Positions 25,969 through 34,716 of a stretch of 64,000 nucleotides of DNA are shown here, piece after piece. The translations under genes and the position numbers were made by a program. Below the pieces are notes generated by a model. That model was not told the origin of the DNA. It was given only the letters and a program-made list of their open reading frames with translations, and ran no database searches. The DNA is from Spirochaetae bacterium HGW-Spirochaetae-2. Lineage in GTDB: Bacteria > Spirochaetota > Spirochaetia > Sphaerochaetales > Sphaerochaetaceae. The stretch lies in contig PGXW01000001.1 in assembly GCA_002839355.1 (NCBI GenBank), positions 175,393 to 239,392 of the forward strand, given 5' to 3'. The stretch's first letter is position 1. The number at the start of each line of letters is the position of its first letter.

Positions 25969-26835
25969 ATGGAAAATAAGACAAAAAAAGATACCGATTA
26001 TCAGGTGCGCCCTTCTTTGGCGGCCAAAGTCGTCTCGAAAGCTAGGGATGACAACAATCGCAAGCCGGCAACCCAGATCCAAATGACCGATGGTGTGCTC
26101 ATACCCAATAAGAATGACAACCATGTCTTCAATTCATGGCGTGTGACATTCTTTATGGCGATTCTGTTGCTCGGCTCGCTGGTACTGTTCGCACCCGATC
26201 CCTATCGAAGCATATTCCTTGTTGTGATCAAGGGTGCTCCCATGACTTTCCAAGTTACTATCATGGCAATTATAGGAGCAATCTTCATCGGATTGTTCTG
26301 TGGACTCGGGGCTGTATCGAAAAGCCGCATCGTCAATATGATAAGCGGTGTTTACGTTGAATTCATCCGCGGGATTCCCCTACTCGTTCAACTGATATTC
26401 ATCTATTATGCCATGGGACGCCTGTTCCGGATCGAAGGCTTGATTGCGGCGGTCGCGGCACTCTCCATTTGTTTCGGTGCATATATGGGTGAGATAGTCC
26501 GAGCTGGGATCCAGGCGATTCCCAAAGGCCAGATGGAAGCTGCTATCGCCCTCGGACTTTCCCGTGGACAAGCTTTCAGATACGTAATTTTACCCCAAAC
26601 CATTAAAGTCGTACTTCCCGCCATTGGAAATGAGTTCATTTCCATGTTGAAGGATTCGTCGCTCGTATCGACCATCGCGTTGAGCGATATCCTGAGAAAA
26701 GGACGCGAGTACATATCCCGTACGTTCCTTTCTTTGGAGACCATGCTGATTGTCGCCCTCGTGTACCTGGTGATTACGCTCATGCTCTCGAGATTGGTCG
26801 GCATGCTGGAAGAGAGGTTGCATAGACATGGCTAG
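25969..26835 (+). CDS. Amino-acid ABC transporter permease
   Basis: 288 residues. The first 55 are hydrophilic, longer than usual, and precede five or six membrane helices; the first is [14 protein letters not shown]. The loop [29 protein letters not shown] is the EAA motif of the HisM/GlnP family that docks on the ATPase. AGGA lies four bases before the ATG at 25969; the open frame further upstream is part of the intercistronic hairpin. It overlaps the ATPase gene by eight bases. Confidence 0.92.
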   Translation: MENKTKKDTDYQVRPSLAAKVVSKARDDNNRKPATQIQMTDGVLIPNKNDNHVFNSWRVTFFMAILLLGSLVLFAPDPYRSIFLVVIKGAPMTFQVTIMAIIGAIFIGLFCGLGAVSKSRIVNMISGVYVEFIRGIPLLVQLIFIYYAMGRLFRIEGLIAAVAALSICFGAYMGEIVRAGIQAIPKGQMEAAIALGLSRGQAFRYVILPQTIKVVLPAIGNEFISMLKDSSLVSTIALSDILRKGREYISRTFLSLETMLIVALVYLVITLMLSRLVGMLEERLHRHG

Positions 26836-27568
26836 AATTCGGATCGAAAACCTGTGTAAGGATTATATCACCCCGTCGAAAGAAATCTTGCATGCGGTCA
26901 AGGACGCCAATCTGTCGGTGGAGCTTGGTGAAGTGGTGTTGATTATCGGACCGTCCGGAAGCGGAAAAAGTACCTTGCTCCGGAGCGTGAACAAGTTGGA
27001 GATTCCCACCTCGGGACGCATTTTCATCGACGATGATGAAGTCACCGGCAACGCGGATATCAGGAAGATCAGGGAAGAGGTGGGCATGGTGTTCCAAAGC
27101 TTCAATCTGTTCCCCCACCTGTCTGTAATGGAAAACATTACCTTGGCGCCCATTAAAGTGAAGAACATGTCCACGGAAGAAGCCGAGAAATTGGGAAAGC
27201 AATTGTTGGCCCGGGTCGGCCTCTCCGAAAAGGCGGACAGCCACCCCAACCAGCTCTCCGGAGGACAACAACAACGTGTTGCGATCGCACGAGCCTTGGC
27301 CATGAATCCAAAAGTCATGTTGTTTGACGAACCGACGAGCGCCTTGGACCCCGAAATGATCAAGGAAGTATTGGATGTCATGCTCTCCTTGGCGAAATCC
27401 GGTATGACAATGCTCATCGTAAGCCATGAGATGGGATTCGCATCGGCCGCCGCTGATCGGGTCGTGTTCATGGATGATGGTGAAATCATAGAAATCGATA
27501 CTCCTCAGAACTTGTTCAAGAATCCCAAATCGGAGCGGACCAAACAATTTCTGGAACATATCCTTTAG
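26828..27568 (+). CDS. Amino-acid ABC transporter ATPase (GlnQ/HisP class)
   Basis: 246 residues: Walker [10 protein letters not shown] (about 38-46), Q-loop [16 protein letters not shown], signature [15 protein letters not shown], Walker [15 protein letters not shown], switch VSHEMGFA. All parts are intact. It is the last gene of the binding protein-permease-ATPase unit and drives import of a polar amino acid. Hemolysin III follows 11 bases later and may be on the same message. Confidence 0.94.
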   Translation: MARIRIENLCKDYITPSKEILHAVKDANLSVELGEVVLIIGPSGSGKSTLLRSVNKLEIPTSGRIFIDDDEVTGNADIRKIREEVGMVFQSFNLFPHLSVMENITLAPIKVKNMSTEEAEKLGKQLLARVGLSEKADSHPNQLSGGQQQRVAIARALAMNPKVMLFDEPTSALDPEMIKEVLDVMLSLAKSGMTMLIVSHEMGFASAAADRVVFMDDGEIIEIDTPQNLFKNPKSERTKQFLEHIL

Positions 27569-27579
27569 GATACCGGTCT

Positions 27580-28248
27580 ATGGAACATACACAGACATGG
27601 GTATCCCGACATATCACCTTGCATGACTACGCCGATCCCAAGGCCGAACGGGAGAACGCCTTTTCACATCTATTGGGAGCGATAGCCTCGGTCTTGTTCC
27701 TAGCCATCACCATTACAAAAAAAGATGCATTCGGAAGCTCAAGTACGTTCATGGGAATGGTCATCTACGCAGCTTCCCTGTTGTTGCTGTACGGATCCTC
27801 AACCCTCTACCACCACCTGCCAAAGGGAGATCTGAAAAGGATTTTCCGGTTCCTAGACCATGCAAATATCTATTTGTTGATCGCCGGAACCTACACACCG
27901 ATCCTCATGTCGATGCAAAATGCTTCTGCGTACAGACTCCTTGCGATCGTCTGGTCGGTTGCCATTACCGGTATCCTCTTCAGTCTCATATGTTGGGGCA
28001 AACTGAAAGTCCTGCATGTGCTGTTCTATCTGGCAATGGGATGGATGATTGTATTCTTTTGGAAGGATATTGTCCCTTTCATACCGTCTGGACTCCTGAT
28101 ATACATCATAGCCGCCGGACTTACCTACACGGTAGGTGTCGCCTTTTATGCAGCGAAGGGCATGCCGCATAGCCATATGATTTGGCATGTGTTCTGTATT
28201 GTTGCAAGCACGATATTCTGCGTTGGATTCCTTGTGCATTTGATCTAA
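27580..28248 (+). CDS. Hemolysin III / PAQR-family membrane protein
   Basis: 222 residues, seven membrane helices. ERENAFSHLLGAIAS at the start and LYGSSTLYHHLPKG carry the conserved Ser and His of the family; FRFLDHANIYLLIAGTYTP has the conserved Asp; HSHMIWHVFCI has the last two His. These ligands bind zinc in PAQR proteins, suggesting membrane hydrolase activity. The name hemolysin is historical. A copy of the dispersed repeat begins at its stop codon. Confidence 0.9.
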   Translation: MEHTQTWVSRHITLHDYADPKAERENAFSHLLGAIASVLFLAITITKKDAFGSSSTFMGMVIYAASLLLLYGSSTLYHHLPKGDLKRIFRFLDHANIYLLIAGTYTPILMSMQNASAYRLLAIVWSVAITGILFSLICWGKLKVLHVLFYLAMGWMIVFFWKDIVPFIPSGLLIYIIAAGLTYTVGVAFYAAKGMPHSHMIWHVFCIVASTIFCVGFLVHLI

Positions 28249-28320
28249 TTGCCAAACGTAGCGAGAGGAAAGGGACCATACAATGCTCCCCCTCCCGAAC
28301 GGTGAGGTTAGCTGGCAGGG
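28247..28320 (+). repeat. Dispersed intergenic repeat, copy C (left part)
   Basis: Begins at the hemolysin III stop codon. The first 50 bp closely match the left end of copies A and B (ATTGCCAAACG, GGAAAGGGACCAT), then similarity fades by about 28320. The hairpin has decayed. Confidence 0.7.
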
Positions 28321-28339
28321 ATATTGGTGCCATTCATTG

Positions 28340-28368
28340 TAGACAGAAACGGGCACTACCTGTAGAGT
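28340..28368 (+). promoter_or_regulatory. Promoter of the RsmB/NOP-like gene, leaderless
   Basis: TAGACA (28340-28345), 17 bp, TAGAGT (28363-28368), six bases, ATG at 28375. Transcription is predicted to begin at the A of ATG. Confidence 0.55.
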
Positions 28369-28374
28369 GTTCCC

Positions 28375-29154
28375 ATGGTATCCACAGAACCATCCAACCA
28401 TAGATTCGACCAATTCTATTCCTCCCTATACTTGGATCGGTGGGAAACGTTGAAGCGTTCGCTTCTCATGCCATCGACTCCCGTTGCATACTCCGAAGGA
28501 CTTGTGAAGACCTATTTCCTCGACGAGGCCTCGATTATTGCTGCGAATATATTGCCCATATCGGAGCGCGACCACGTACTCGACATGTGTGCGGCTCCGG
28601 GAGGGAAGAGTCTGGTATTGGCCAACAAGCTGCATGACACCGGCAGCTTGACATGCAATGACCGATCGAGCCAGCGGAGGCTGAGGCTCAGGAAAGTACT
28701 TGATGAGCATCTTCCCGAAACTTGGAGGGCAACAGTTTCGATCACTAGCCACGATGCGAGCAAATGGGGATTGTATGAGCAATCCGCCTACGATTCCATA
28801 CTTCTCGATGCTCCATGTTCCTCCGAACGTCATGTGCTGCAGGATCCGAAAGCACTCGCCATATGGGGACCTGCCAGGACCAAACATTTGGCGGTACAAC
28901 AATTTGCCATGTTGGCGGCAGCCTTGGAAGCGGTGAAACCCGGTGGGTATATACTATACAGCACCTGCAGCATTTCTACCTTGGAAAATGAAGCTGTGGT
29001 AGAACGGTTGGCGAAAAAACGTTCGGGACGATACGAGGAAGTTCCCGTCGAAGCACCGTTATCGGAAAAACTCTCCCATGGTCGGATTATCCTTCCCGAT
29101 ACCGCCCAAGGAAAAGGCCCGTTGTATTTTTGTCTGATCAGGAGACTTTCATGA
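28375..29154 (+). CDS. RsmB/NOP-family RNA m5C methyltransferase
   Basis: 259 residues. SAM loop DMCAAPGGKSLVLA near residue 65, DAPCSSERH near 144 (motif IV with one catalytic Cys) and YSTCSISTLENE near 198 (motif VI with the nucleophilic Cys). There is no N-terminal NusB domain and no PUA domain. Motif IV reads PCSSERH instead of the usual PC(S/T)G, like mitochondrial NSUN3/NSUN4. A 16S rRNA or tRNA cytosine is the likely target. It has no Shine-Dalgarno. The stop overlaps the next ATG. Confidence 0.85.
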   Translation: MVSTEPSNHRFDQFYSSLYLDRWETLKRSLLMPSTPVAYSEGLVKTYFLDEASIIAANILPISERDHVLDMCAAPGGKSLVLANKLHDTGSLTCNDRSSQRRLRLRKVLDEHLPETWRATVSITSHDASKWGLYEQSAYDSILLDAPCSSERHVLQDPKALAIWGPARTKHLAVQQFAMLAAALEAVKPGGYILYSTCSISTLENEAVVERLAKKRSGRYEEVPVEAPLSEKLSHGRIILPDTAQGKGPLYFCLIRRLS

Positions 29155-30290
29155 CACATCGACCTACAGTCGCAATTACCCGTTGCAGCACCTATTCAGA
29201 AACCGATCTCGACAAGAGTTTGAAGGAAATCTGCGAAGCAGCTTCGATGCCGGATGTGGCAGGAAAAAAGGTATTGCTCAAACCCAATATATTGAGCGAC
29301 AGTGCACCCGAGAAGGCAATCACCACACGACCTGAAGTGCTGCGTTCCTTGATCAGGATGCTGTATGCCAAAGGAGCTACTCAAGTCCTTGTCGGAGATT
29401 CGCCAGGTATACACAGTCCGAACTTTGTACCAAAGACGTCGGGAATCGGACAAGTCTGTTCCGAAGAGGGAGCACAGTGGTGCGAATTCGCCAAGGATCC
29501 GAAAATGCATCACATACCGGGAACCTATGGCCTCAAACTGCCGCTACCCAAGGTAATGGACACTGTCGATCTGATATTCTCTGTGGCGAAAATGAAGACA
29601 CACCAACTCATGTATGCGACTGGAAGCGTAAAGAACCTGTTCGGTATGGTGGCGGGGTTGCATAAGAGCTCCTGCCACATGCTCTACCCTACCCGAGAAT
29701 CGTTCGCACGTATGCTGGCTGGACTCTATGCGGTGGTCAAACCACATTTTGCGATTATGGACGCAGTGGTATCCATGGAAGGACCGGGCCCAGCCGGCGG
29801 TTCTCCACGACATACAGGACTCTTGCTGGCGTCGAGCGATTGCACCGCATTGGACGCTGCCCAAGCGATTATTATGGGCTACGACCCCTTCTCACTTCCG
29901 CTGGTAAAGGAATTGTATGACCGGCGATTAACGCAATGGAGAAGCCTGGAGGAAATATCTTATCCACTCCTCGCGGCATCCGAATTGGTGCTTTCCGATT
30001 TCAAACGTATCAAACAACAGGAACGGACAAGTCTGTTCAACTCCCTGATCGGGCCCTTGTTCACCAGATATTTCAAGTTCAGGCACCAACGGCATGAACC
30101 GAAGCCCCTGTTCGATCCCGAGAAATGTATCGGTTGCGGCCGTTGTGTCAAGATATGTCCGGGAAAAGCACTTGCCCTTGACACGAAGCAGAAGATTGTG
30201 GCCGACTATAGCGCGTGCATCAGGTGCTATTGTTGCCACGAGGTTTGCCCTGCCGATGCCATTACCATAGAACATGGTATGGGAGAGTGA
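29151..30290 (+). CDS. DUF362 protein with two C-terminal [4Fe-4S] clusters
   Basis: 379 residues: a DUF362 domain (KVLLKPNILSD, VLVGDSPG, AKMKTHQLMYATGSVKNLFGMVAG, MDAVVSMEGPGPAGG) and a C-terminal bacterial ferredoxin module with CIGCGRCVKICPGKA and CIRCYCCHEVCPADA, two complete cluster motifs. DUF362-ferredoxin proteins are common in anaerobes and their role is unknown; electron transfer is implied. The ATG at 29151 overlaps the previous stop (ATGA) and has GGAG seven bases upstream. Followed three bases later by the export gene. Confidence 0.88.
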   Translation: MTHRPTVAITRCSTYSETDLDKSLKEICEAASMPDVAGKKVLLKPNILSDSAPEKAITTRPEVLRSLIRMLYAKGATQVLVGDSPGIHSPNFVPKTSGIGQVCSEEGAQWCEFAKDPKMHHIPGTYGLKLPLPKVMDTVDLIFSVAKMKTHQLMYATGSVKNLFGMVAGLHKSSCHMLYPTRESFARMLAGLYAVVKPHFAIMDAVVSMEGPGPAGGSPRHTGLLLASSDCTALDAAQAIIMGYDPFSLPLVKELYDRRLTQWRSLEEISYPLLAASELVLSDFKRIKQQERTSLFNSLIGPLFTRYFKFRHQRHEPKPLFDPEKCIGCGRCVKICPGKALALDTKQKIVADYSACIRCYCCHEVCPADAITIEHGMGE

Positions 30291-30293
30291 TTC

Positions 30294-30776
30294 ATGGATT
30301 TGCAAACAATTGTCGGTACCATCATATTGGGTATTGCTCCCATCAGTGAACTGCGTGGTGCGATCCCGTTCGCCTATCTGCGTGGCTACCCCTTGTGGGA
30401 AGCAATACTTCTGGGAGCGGGTGCCAATCTGCTCGTGTCTCCGCTTGTTTATATTTTCCTGACTTATTTCCATGGATTCTTCTACAGCCGGTGGAATTTC
30501 TATGCGAAGGTTTTCGACAAGACGGTGGTCCGGACACGAATGAAACTGGGACCGAAGATCCGCAAGTTCGGCTTGTGGGGAATCATGTTGTTTGTCGGAA
30601 TACCATTGCCGATCACCGGGGCTTGGACCGGGACGCTCGGTGCTTGGGTCCTGGGTCTCGACAGGAAACGCAGCATGCTTGCCGCCAGCGGTGGAGTGGT
30701 CATGTCTGCCACCATTGTCAGCCTCATTCTCGTTCTCGGCAAAGGTGTCGGATCGGTTTTCGTTAAAATAATCTGA
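30294..30776 (+). CDS. Putative small multidrug export protein (Sm_multidrug_ex family)
   Basis: 160 residues, four or so membrane helices. APISELRGAIPFAYLRG at the start and GIPLPITGAWTGTLGAW in the middle are the two conserved blocks of this family (COG2426). The drug-export label rests on weak old evidence, so it should be read as a membrane protein of unknown substrate. GGAGAG lies seven bases upstream; it is coupled to the DUF362 gene. Confidence 0.8.
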   Translation: MDLQTIVGTIILGIAPISELRGAIPFAYLRGYPLWEAILLGAGANLLVSPLVYIFLTYFHGFFYSRWNFYAKVFDKTVVRTRMKLGPKIRKFGLWGIMLFVGIPLPITGAWTGTLGAWVLGLDRKRSMLAASGGVVMSATIVSLILVLGKGVGSVFVKII

Positions 30777-30792
30777 GTTTGGAGTCTACCTC

Positions 30793-32811
30793 ATGCTTAT
30801 CAACCTCGCGTCCTCTCTCAATACGGAGCAATGTAAAGCCGCGTCCATTATCGAAGGTCCTGTCCTGATCATCGCTGGTGCAGGTTCTGGGAAAACCCGT
30901 ATGATCTGTTACCGGATTGCCCATATGCTGCAATCGGGTATAGATCAAAAACAAATCCTTGCACTGACCTTCACAAACAAGGCCGCTGCGGAAATGGCCG
31001 GACGTGTCCGGGAACTCACCGGTCGGCAGTTGCCGGATCTAGTGACTTCCACGTTCCATGCATTCGGTATGCGAGTGCTGAAAAAGCATTGCCAGATGCT
31101 TGGATTCCGTCAGAATTTCACTATCTACGATTCCGCGGATCGCGCATCGTTGCTACGCGAAGTCATGCTGGAGGAGGAATTGGATCCCCAGGCATATGAT
31201 CTCGATGGCATGTTGCAGCTTTTCAGCGACATCAAGACGGAACGGTCTCCCTGGCCATCCGACAGTCCCAGCCACGCTCGCATGCTGTACGATGCCTACC
31301 GCGAACACATGCGTTTATACAATGCCTTCGATTTCGATGACCTGCTCATGCTGCCGTTGGACCTGTTTACCCGATACCCGACTATCTTGGATGAATACCG
31401 CAAGCAATACTCGCATATCATGGTCGATGAATTCCAAGACACCTCCTTGGAACAATATCGTCTGGTGAAGTTGTTGGCCCAAGAAAGCAGGAATCTTTGT
31501 GTTGTCGGTGACGACGACCAATCGATCTATTCCTGGAGAGGAGCCAACTACCAGAACATCATGTTGTTCGAACAGGATTTTCCCGAGCGGGTCGAGATCA
31601 AACTCGAGCGCAACTACCGGTCCACGGGAACCATTCTCGAAGCTGCGAACAAGCTTATTCTCAACAATACGCAGAGAAAGGAAAAATCCTTGTGGACAGA
31701 GAGCGGTTCGGGGGGAAGGATCATCATGCTCAACCCTCAGGACGAGGAGGATGAAGTCGATACGGTTATCCGGCTGATGCGGCAACTTTCGTTCGAGCAT
31801 CAGATCGGGTGGGATTCGTTCGGCATTCTGGTACGAACCAACCATTTGATTCCATTGGTTGAAAACAAGTTCATGCTTGAGAATATCCCCTGTGCAGTCA
31901 GCGGTGGGCAAAGCTTCTTCGAACGCAAGGAGGTCAAGGACACTGTCGCGTACCTGCGGGTACTTGCCAATCCAGATGACGATATAGCATTCCTACGGAT
32001 AGTGAACACTCCACGAAGAGGAATCGGAAGGACGACCCTGCAGAGCTTGCGTTCTGTGGCGGAAAAGCACCATTGTTCGCTCTACTCGGCATTGGGAATC
32101 ATAATCGCACCCGATTCGAAGCATTCGCCGAAGCAGATCCAGACACTGAATATCCTCTACGAGTTGCTGCAAACATATCGGGAAGCCCTCTTTTCCGCCG
32201 GCCGACGGAAGAGTGCCGTGCTCAAATCACTTATGGAGGAAATCGGGTATCGGCATCACATAGCCCAGGAACACATTGGAAATGAACAAGCGGCTATGTG
32301 GCGGTATAAAAGTGTCGAGACCTTCCTTACCCTATTCTCCCGTTGGGAACGGGACGAGGACAATCGGAGCAACTCTGTGTTCGATTACCTGCAACGGCTT
32401 TCCCTGACTTCACGTGACCGCCAGGATGATGATGCGGAGGAAAAAAAAGTTTCCCTCATGACCATGCATGCTTCCAAAGGTTTGGAATTCAATACGGTGT
32501 TTTTGATTGGAATCGAAGACCATATCGTACCCCACGCACGCACCTTGGAGGAAAATCCAGAAGCCCTGGAGGAAGAACGCCGTCTGTTTTATGTGGCTAT
32601 CACGAGGGCAAGGAAATTATTGCATATATCCAGTTGTTCCCACCGGAAGCGGAACCGTGAATTGGTCGCCTCGATACCATCTCGGTTCCTTTCTGAGATT
32701 CCAACAGATTTGTTCGAGGAATCCAAGGAAGACAGGGTGTTGGAGGCAAGCGAGACGTTTGCCGCATTTGAAGCCCTACGTGAAAAATTGGCGCAAAAGG
32801 AATCATCGTAA
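30793..32811 (+). CDS. UvrD/Rep/PcrA-type superfamily 1 DNA helicase
   Basis: 672 residues, slightly short for PcrA. Motif I IAGAGSGKTRM near residue 27, Ia LTFTNKAAAEM, II VDEFQDT, III VVGDDDQSIYSWRGA, IV ERNYRST, V LMTMHASKGLEF, VI EERRLFYVAITRARK. It is a 3'-5' ATP-dependent helicase for repair or fork restart. The C-terminal tail that binds RNA polymerase in PcrA is very short. It is the last gene before glmS, which has its own promoter. Confidence 0.92.
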   Translation: MLINLASSLNTEQCKAASIIEGPVLIIAGAGSGKTRMICYRIAHMLQSGIDQKQILALTFTNKAAAEMAGRVRELTGRQLPDLVTSTFHAFGMRVLKKHCQMLGFRQNFTIYDSADRASLLREVMLEEELDPQAYDLDGMLQLFSDIKTERSPWPSDSPSHARMLYDAYREHMRLYNAFDFDDLLMLPLDLFTRYPTILDEYRKQYSHIMVDEFQDTSLEQYRLVKLLAQESRNLCVVGDDDQSIYSWRGANYQNIMLFEQDFPERVEIKLERNYRSTGTILEAANKLILNNTQRKEKSLWTESGSGGRIIMLNPQDEEDEVDTVIRLMRQLSFEHQIGWDSFGILVRTNHLIPLVENKFMLENIPCAVSGGQSFFERKEVKDTVAYLRVLANPDDDIAFLRIVNTPRRGIGRTTLQSLRSVAEKHHCSLYSALGIIIAPDSKHSPKQIQTLNILYELLQTYREALFSAGRRKSAVLKSLMEEIGYRHHIAQEHIGNEQAAMWRYKSVETFLTLFSRWERDEDNRSNSVFDYLQRLSLTSRDRQDDDAEEKKVSLMTMHASKGLEFNTVFLIGIEDHIVPHARTLEENPEALEEERRLFYVAITRARKLLHISSCSHRKRNRELVASIPSRFLSEIPTDLFEESKEDRVLEASETFAAFEALREKLAQKESS

Positions 32812-32827
32812 CAAAATGCGGGTACTG

Positions 32828-32856
32828 TTGACAGCATTTCCCATAGGCAATATAGT
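32828..32856 (+). promoter_or_regulatory. Promoter of glmS, leaderless
   Basis: TTGACA (32828-32833), 17 bp, TATAGT (32851-32856), then ACGCCC and the ATG at 32863. It is almost consensus. The predicted start point is the A of ATG, so no 5' leader and no riboswitch can exist on this message. Confidence 0.8.
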
Positions 32857-32862
32857 ACGCCC

Positions 32863-34692
32863 ATGTGTGGAATAGTAGGATATGTCGGAAAACGGCCAGC
32901 TGCGGAATTGCTCCTTGAGAGTCTACGGAAGCTGGAATATCGGGGCTATGACTCTGCCGGATTGGCCATCCACACCGGCACAGGCCTTACCATCGCAAAG
33001 GAAGCAGGAAGAATCGCTGTCTTGAGCCAACTGATCGATACCCAAAAGCACGAAGGCTCTGTCGGTATCGCCCATACGAGATGGGCAACCCATGGCGCTC
33101 CGACACGTATGAACGCACACCCCCATACCGACTCATCCAATACCCTTGCGTTGGTCCACAATGGTATCATTGAAAATTATTTGACACTCAAGACCTGGTT
33201 GCTCGGGCAAGGAATATCTTGTGTTTCCGACACCGACACCGAAGTGGTCTCTCAACTTGCCGGGTTGCTCTGGGATGGTGACATGCTTTCCACCATGCGC
33301 AAGGTGATCTCCAAGTTGCAAGGGTCGTTCGCATTGGCGATGCTCCATGAGGACAAGCCCGATGAGATAATCGTAGCACGCAAGGATAGCCCGTTGGTTA
33401 TCGGAGTTGGATTGGAGGAAATGTTCATTGCAAGTGACATCACCGCCCTACTTTCCCAAACAAGGACATTCAAGCTTCTTGAAGACAATCAGATTGCCCG
33501 GGTAACCAGCAACTCGGTCGAAATCTTCTCCAGCGATGGAATTCCTGCAACTGTCGATCCAATGGTGATAGATTGGAATGCCGAAGCAGCGGAAAAAGGT
33601 GGATTCGACCACTTCATGCTCAAGGAAATGATGGAGCAACCGAAGGTAGTCCGCGATACCATCCGCCCCAGGATAGCCGGGGACAAAGGTTCCATAGTCC
33701 TCGATGGATTGATCCTTGACAAGACGATCCTGCAAGGTATGAACAAGATATTCATAACAGCCTGCGGTACCGCCTACCATGCCGGAATGGTTGCGAAGTA
33801 TCTGTTCGAGCACCTTGCCGGTATCCCCGTCGAAGTTGAATTCGCCTCGGAATTCCGATACCGCAACCCGTTGGTCGACTCGCATACGTTGGTGATTGTA
33901 ATTAGCCAATCCGGTGAAACAGCCGATACCCTGGCGGCATTGCGTGAAGCAAAAAGGCTTGGGGCACACGTCCTTGGAATCGTCAACACAGTCGGTAGTT
34001 CGATCGCCAGGGAGGCCGACGATGTAATCTATACATGGGCTGGTCCTGAAATTGCTGTCGCATCCACAAAAGCCTATATCGCGCAACTTTCGGTGATACA
34101 TCTGTTGGCAGTCCATCTCGCAACATTGCGGGGTACCATGGAGAAACAAGAAATCAGACAGTACCTTGGTGAACTTGAAAAGATACCTGCCAAAATCGAT
34201 ACAATACTCGAACAGCGGCATGTCGTCCAACAATTGGCCATCCGTTTCGCCCATGGTTCCGACATCTTCTTCATAGGTCGCGGTTTCGATTACAATATCG
34301 CGTTGGAAGGCTCGCTGAAATTGAAGGAGATTTCCTATATTCACTCGGAAGCCTACGCGGCAGGTGAATTGAAGCATGGAACAATCGCCTTGATTGAAGA
34401 AGGAACCTTCGTAGCCGCACTCTGCACCCAATCGGCGATGATCGACAAAATGATTTCGAACATCAAGGAGGTGAAGGCCAGAGGAGCCCAGGTGCTCGGA
34501 ATAACCTGTGAACGATTCCCCCAAATATCGCAAGTAGCGGATATGACACTCTATCTGCCGGATACACCAGACGCGCTTGTTCCAATCCTTGCCGTTGTAC
34601 CATTGCAGCTGTTCGCCTACTATTGTGCGATTGAACGTGGCTGTGATGTGGACAAACCTAGGAATCTGGCAAAATCGGTCACAGTCGAGTAA
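32863..34692 (+). CDS. glmS: Glutamine--fructose-6-phosphate aminotransferase
   Basis: 609 residues. The start MCGIVGYVG gives the N-terminal Cys nucleophile of the glutaminase domain; RGYDSAGLA, HTRWATHG and HNGIIENY follow. Two SIS sugar-isomerase domains occupy about 240-609, with SQSGETADT, STKAYIAQL and a C-terminal end DKPRNLAKSVTVE. It makes glucosamine 6-phosphate for the wall. No Shine-Dalgarno precedes the ATG, and no glmS ribozyme is present. glnA follows after 24 bases, so glutamine supply and use are linked. Confidence 0.97.
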   Translation: MCGIVGYVGKRPAAELLLESLRKLEYRGYDSAGLAIHTGTGLTIAKEAGRIAVLSQLIDTQKHEGSVGIAHTRWATHGAPTRMNAHPHTDSSNTLALVHNGIIENYLTLKTWLLGQGISCVSDTDTEVVSQLAGLLWDGDMLSTMRKVISKLQGSFALAMLHEDKPDEIIVARKDSPLVIGVGLEEMFIASDITALLSQTRTFKLLEDNQIARVTSNSVEIFSSDGIPATVDPMVIDWNAEAAEKGGFDHFMLKEMMEQPKVVRDTIRPRIAGDKGSIVLDGLILDKTILQGMNKIFITACGTAYHAGMVAKYLFEHLAGIPVEVEFASEFRYRNPLVDSHTLVIVISQSGETADTLAALREAKRLGAHVLGIVNTVGSSIAREADDVIYTWAGPEIAVASTKAYIAQLSVIHLLAVHLATLRGTMEKQEIRQYLGELEKIPAKIDTILEQRHVVQQLAIRFAHGSDIFFIGRGFDYNIALEGSLKLKEISYIHSEAYAAGELKHGTIALIEEGTFVAALCTQSAMIDKMISNIKEVKARGAQVLGITCERFPQISQVADMTLYLPDTPDALVPILAVVPLQLFAYYCAIERGCDVDKPRNLAKSVTVE

Positions 34693-34716
34693 GATAGCAC
34701 TTATGAGGAGCCTAAA

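Noticed and set aside
25133..25984. 283-codon open frame antisense to the binding protein
   Set aside because: Shadow of a complete SBP gene with clear signal peptide, SD and promoter on the plus strand.
32812..32862. glmS ribozyme/riboswitch
   Set aside because: Only 51 bases separate the helicase stop from glmS and they are taken up by a promoter that begins the RNA at the start codon.
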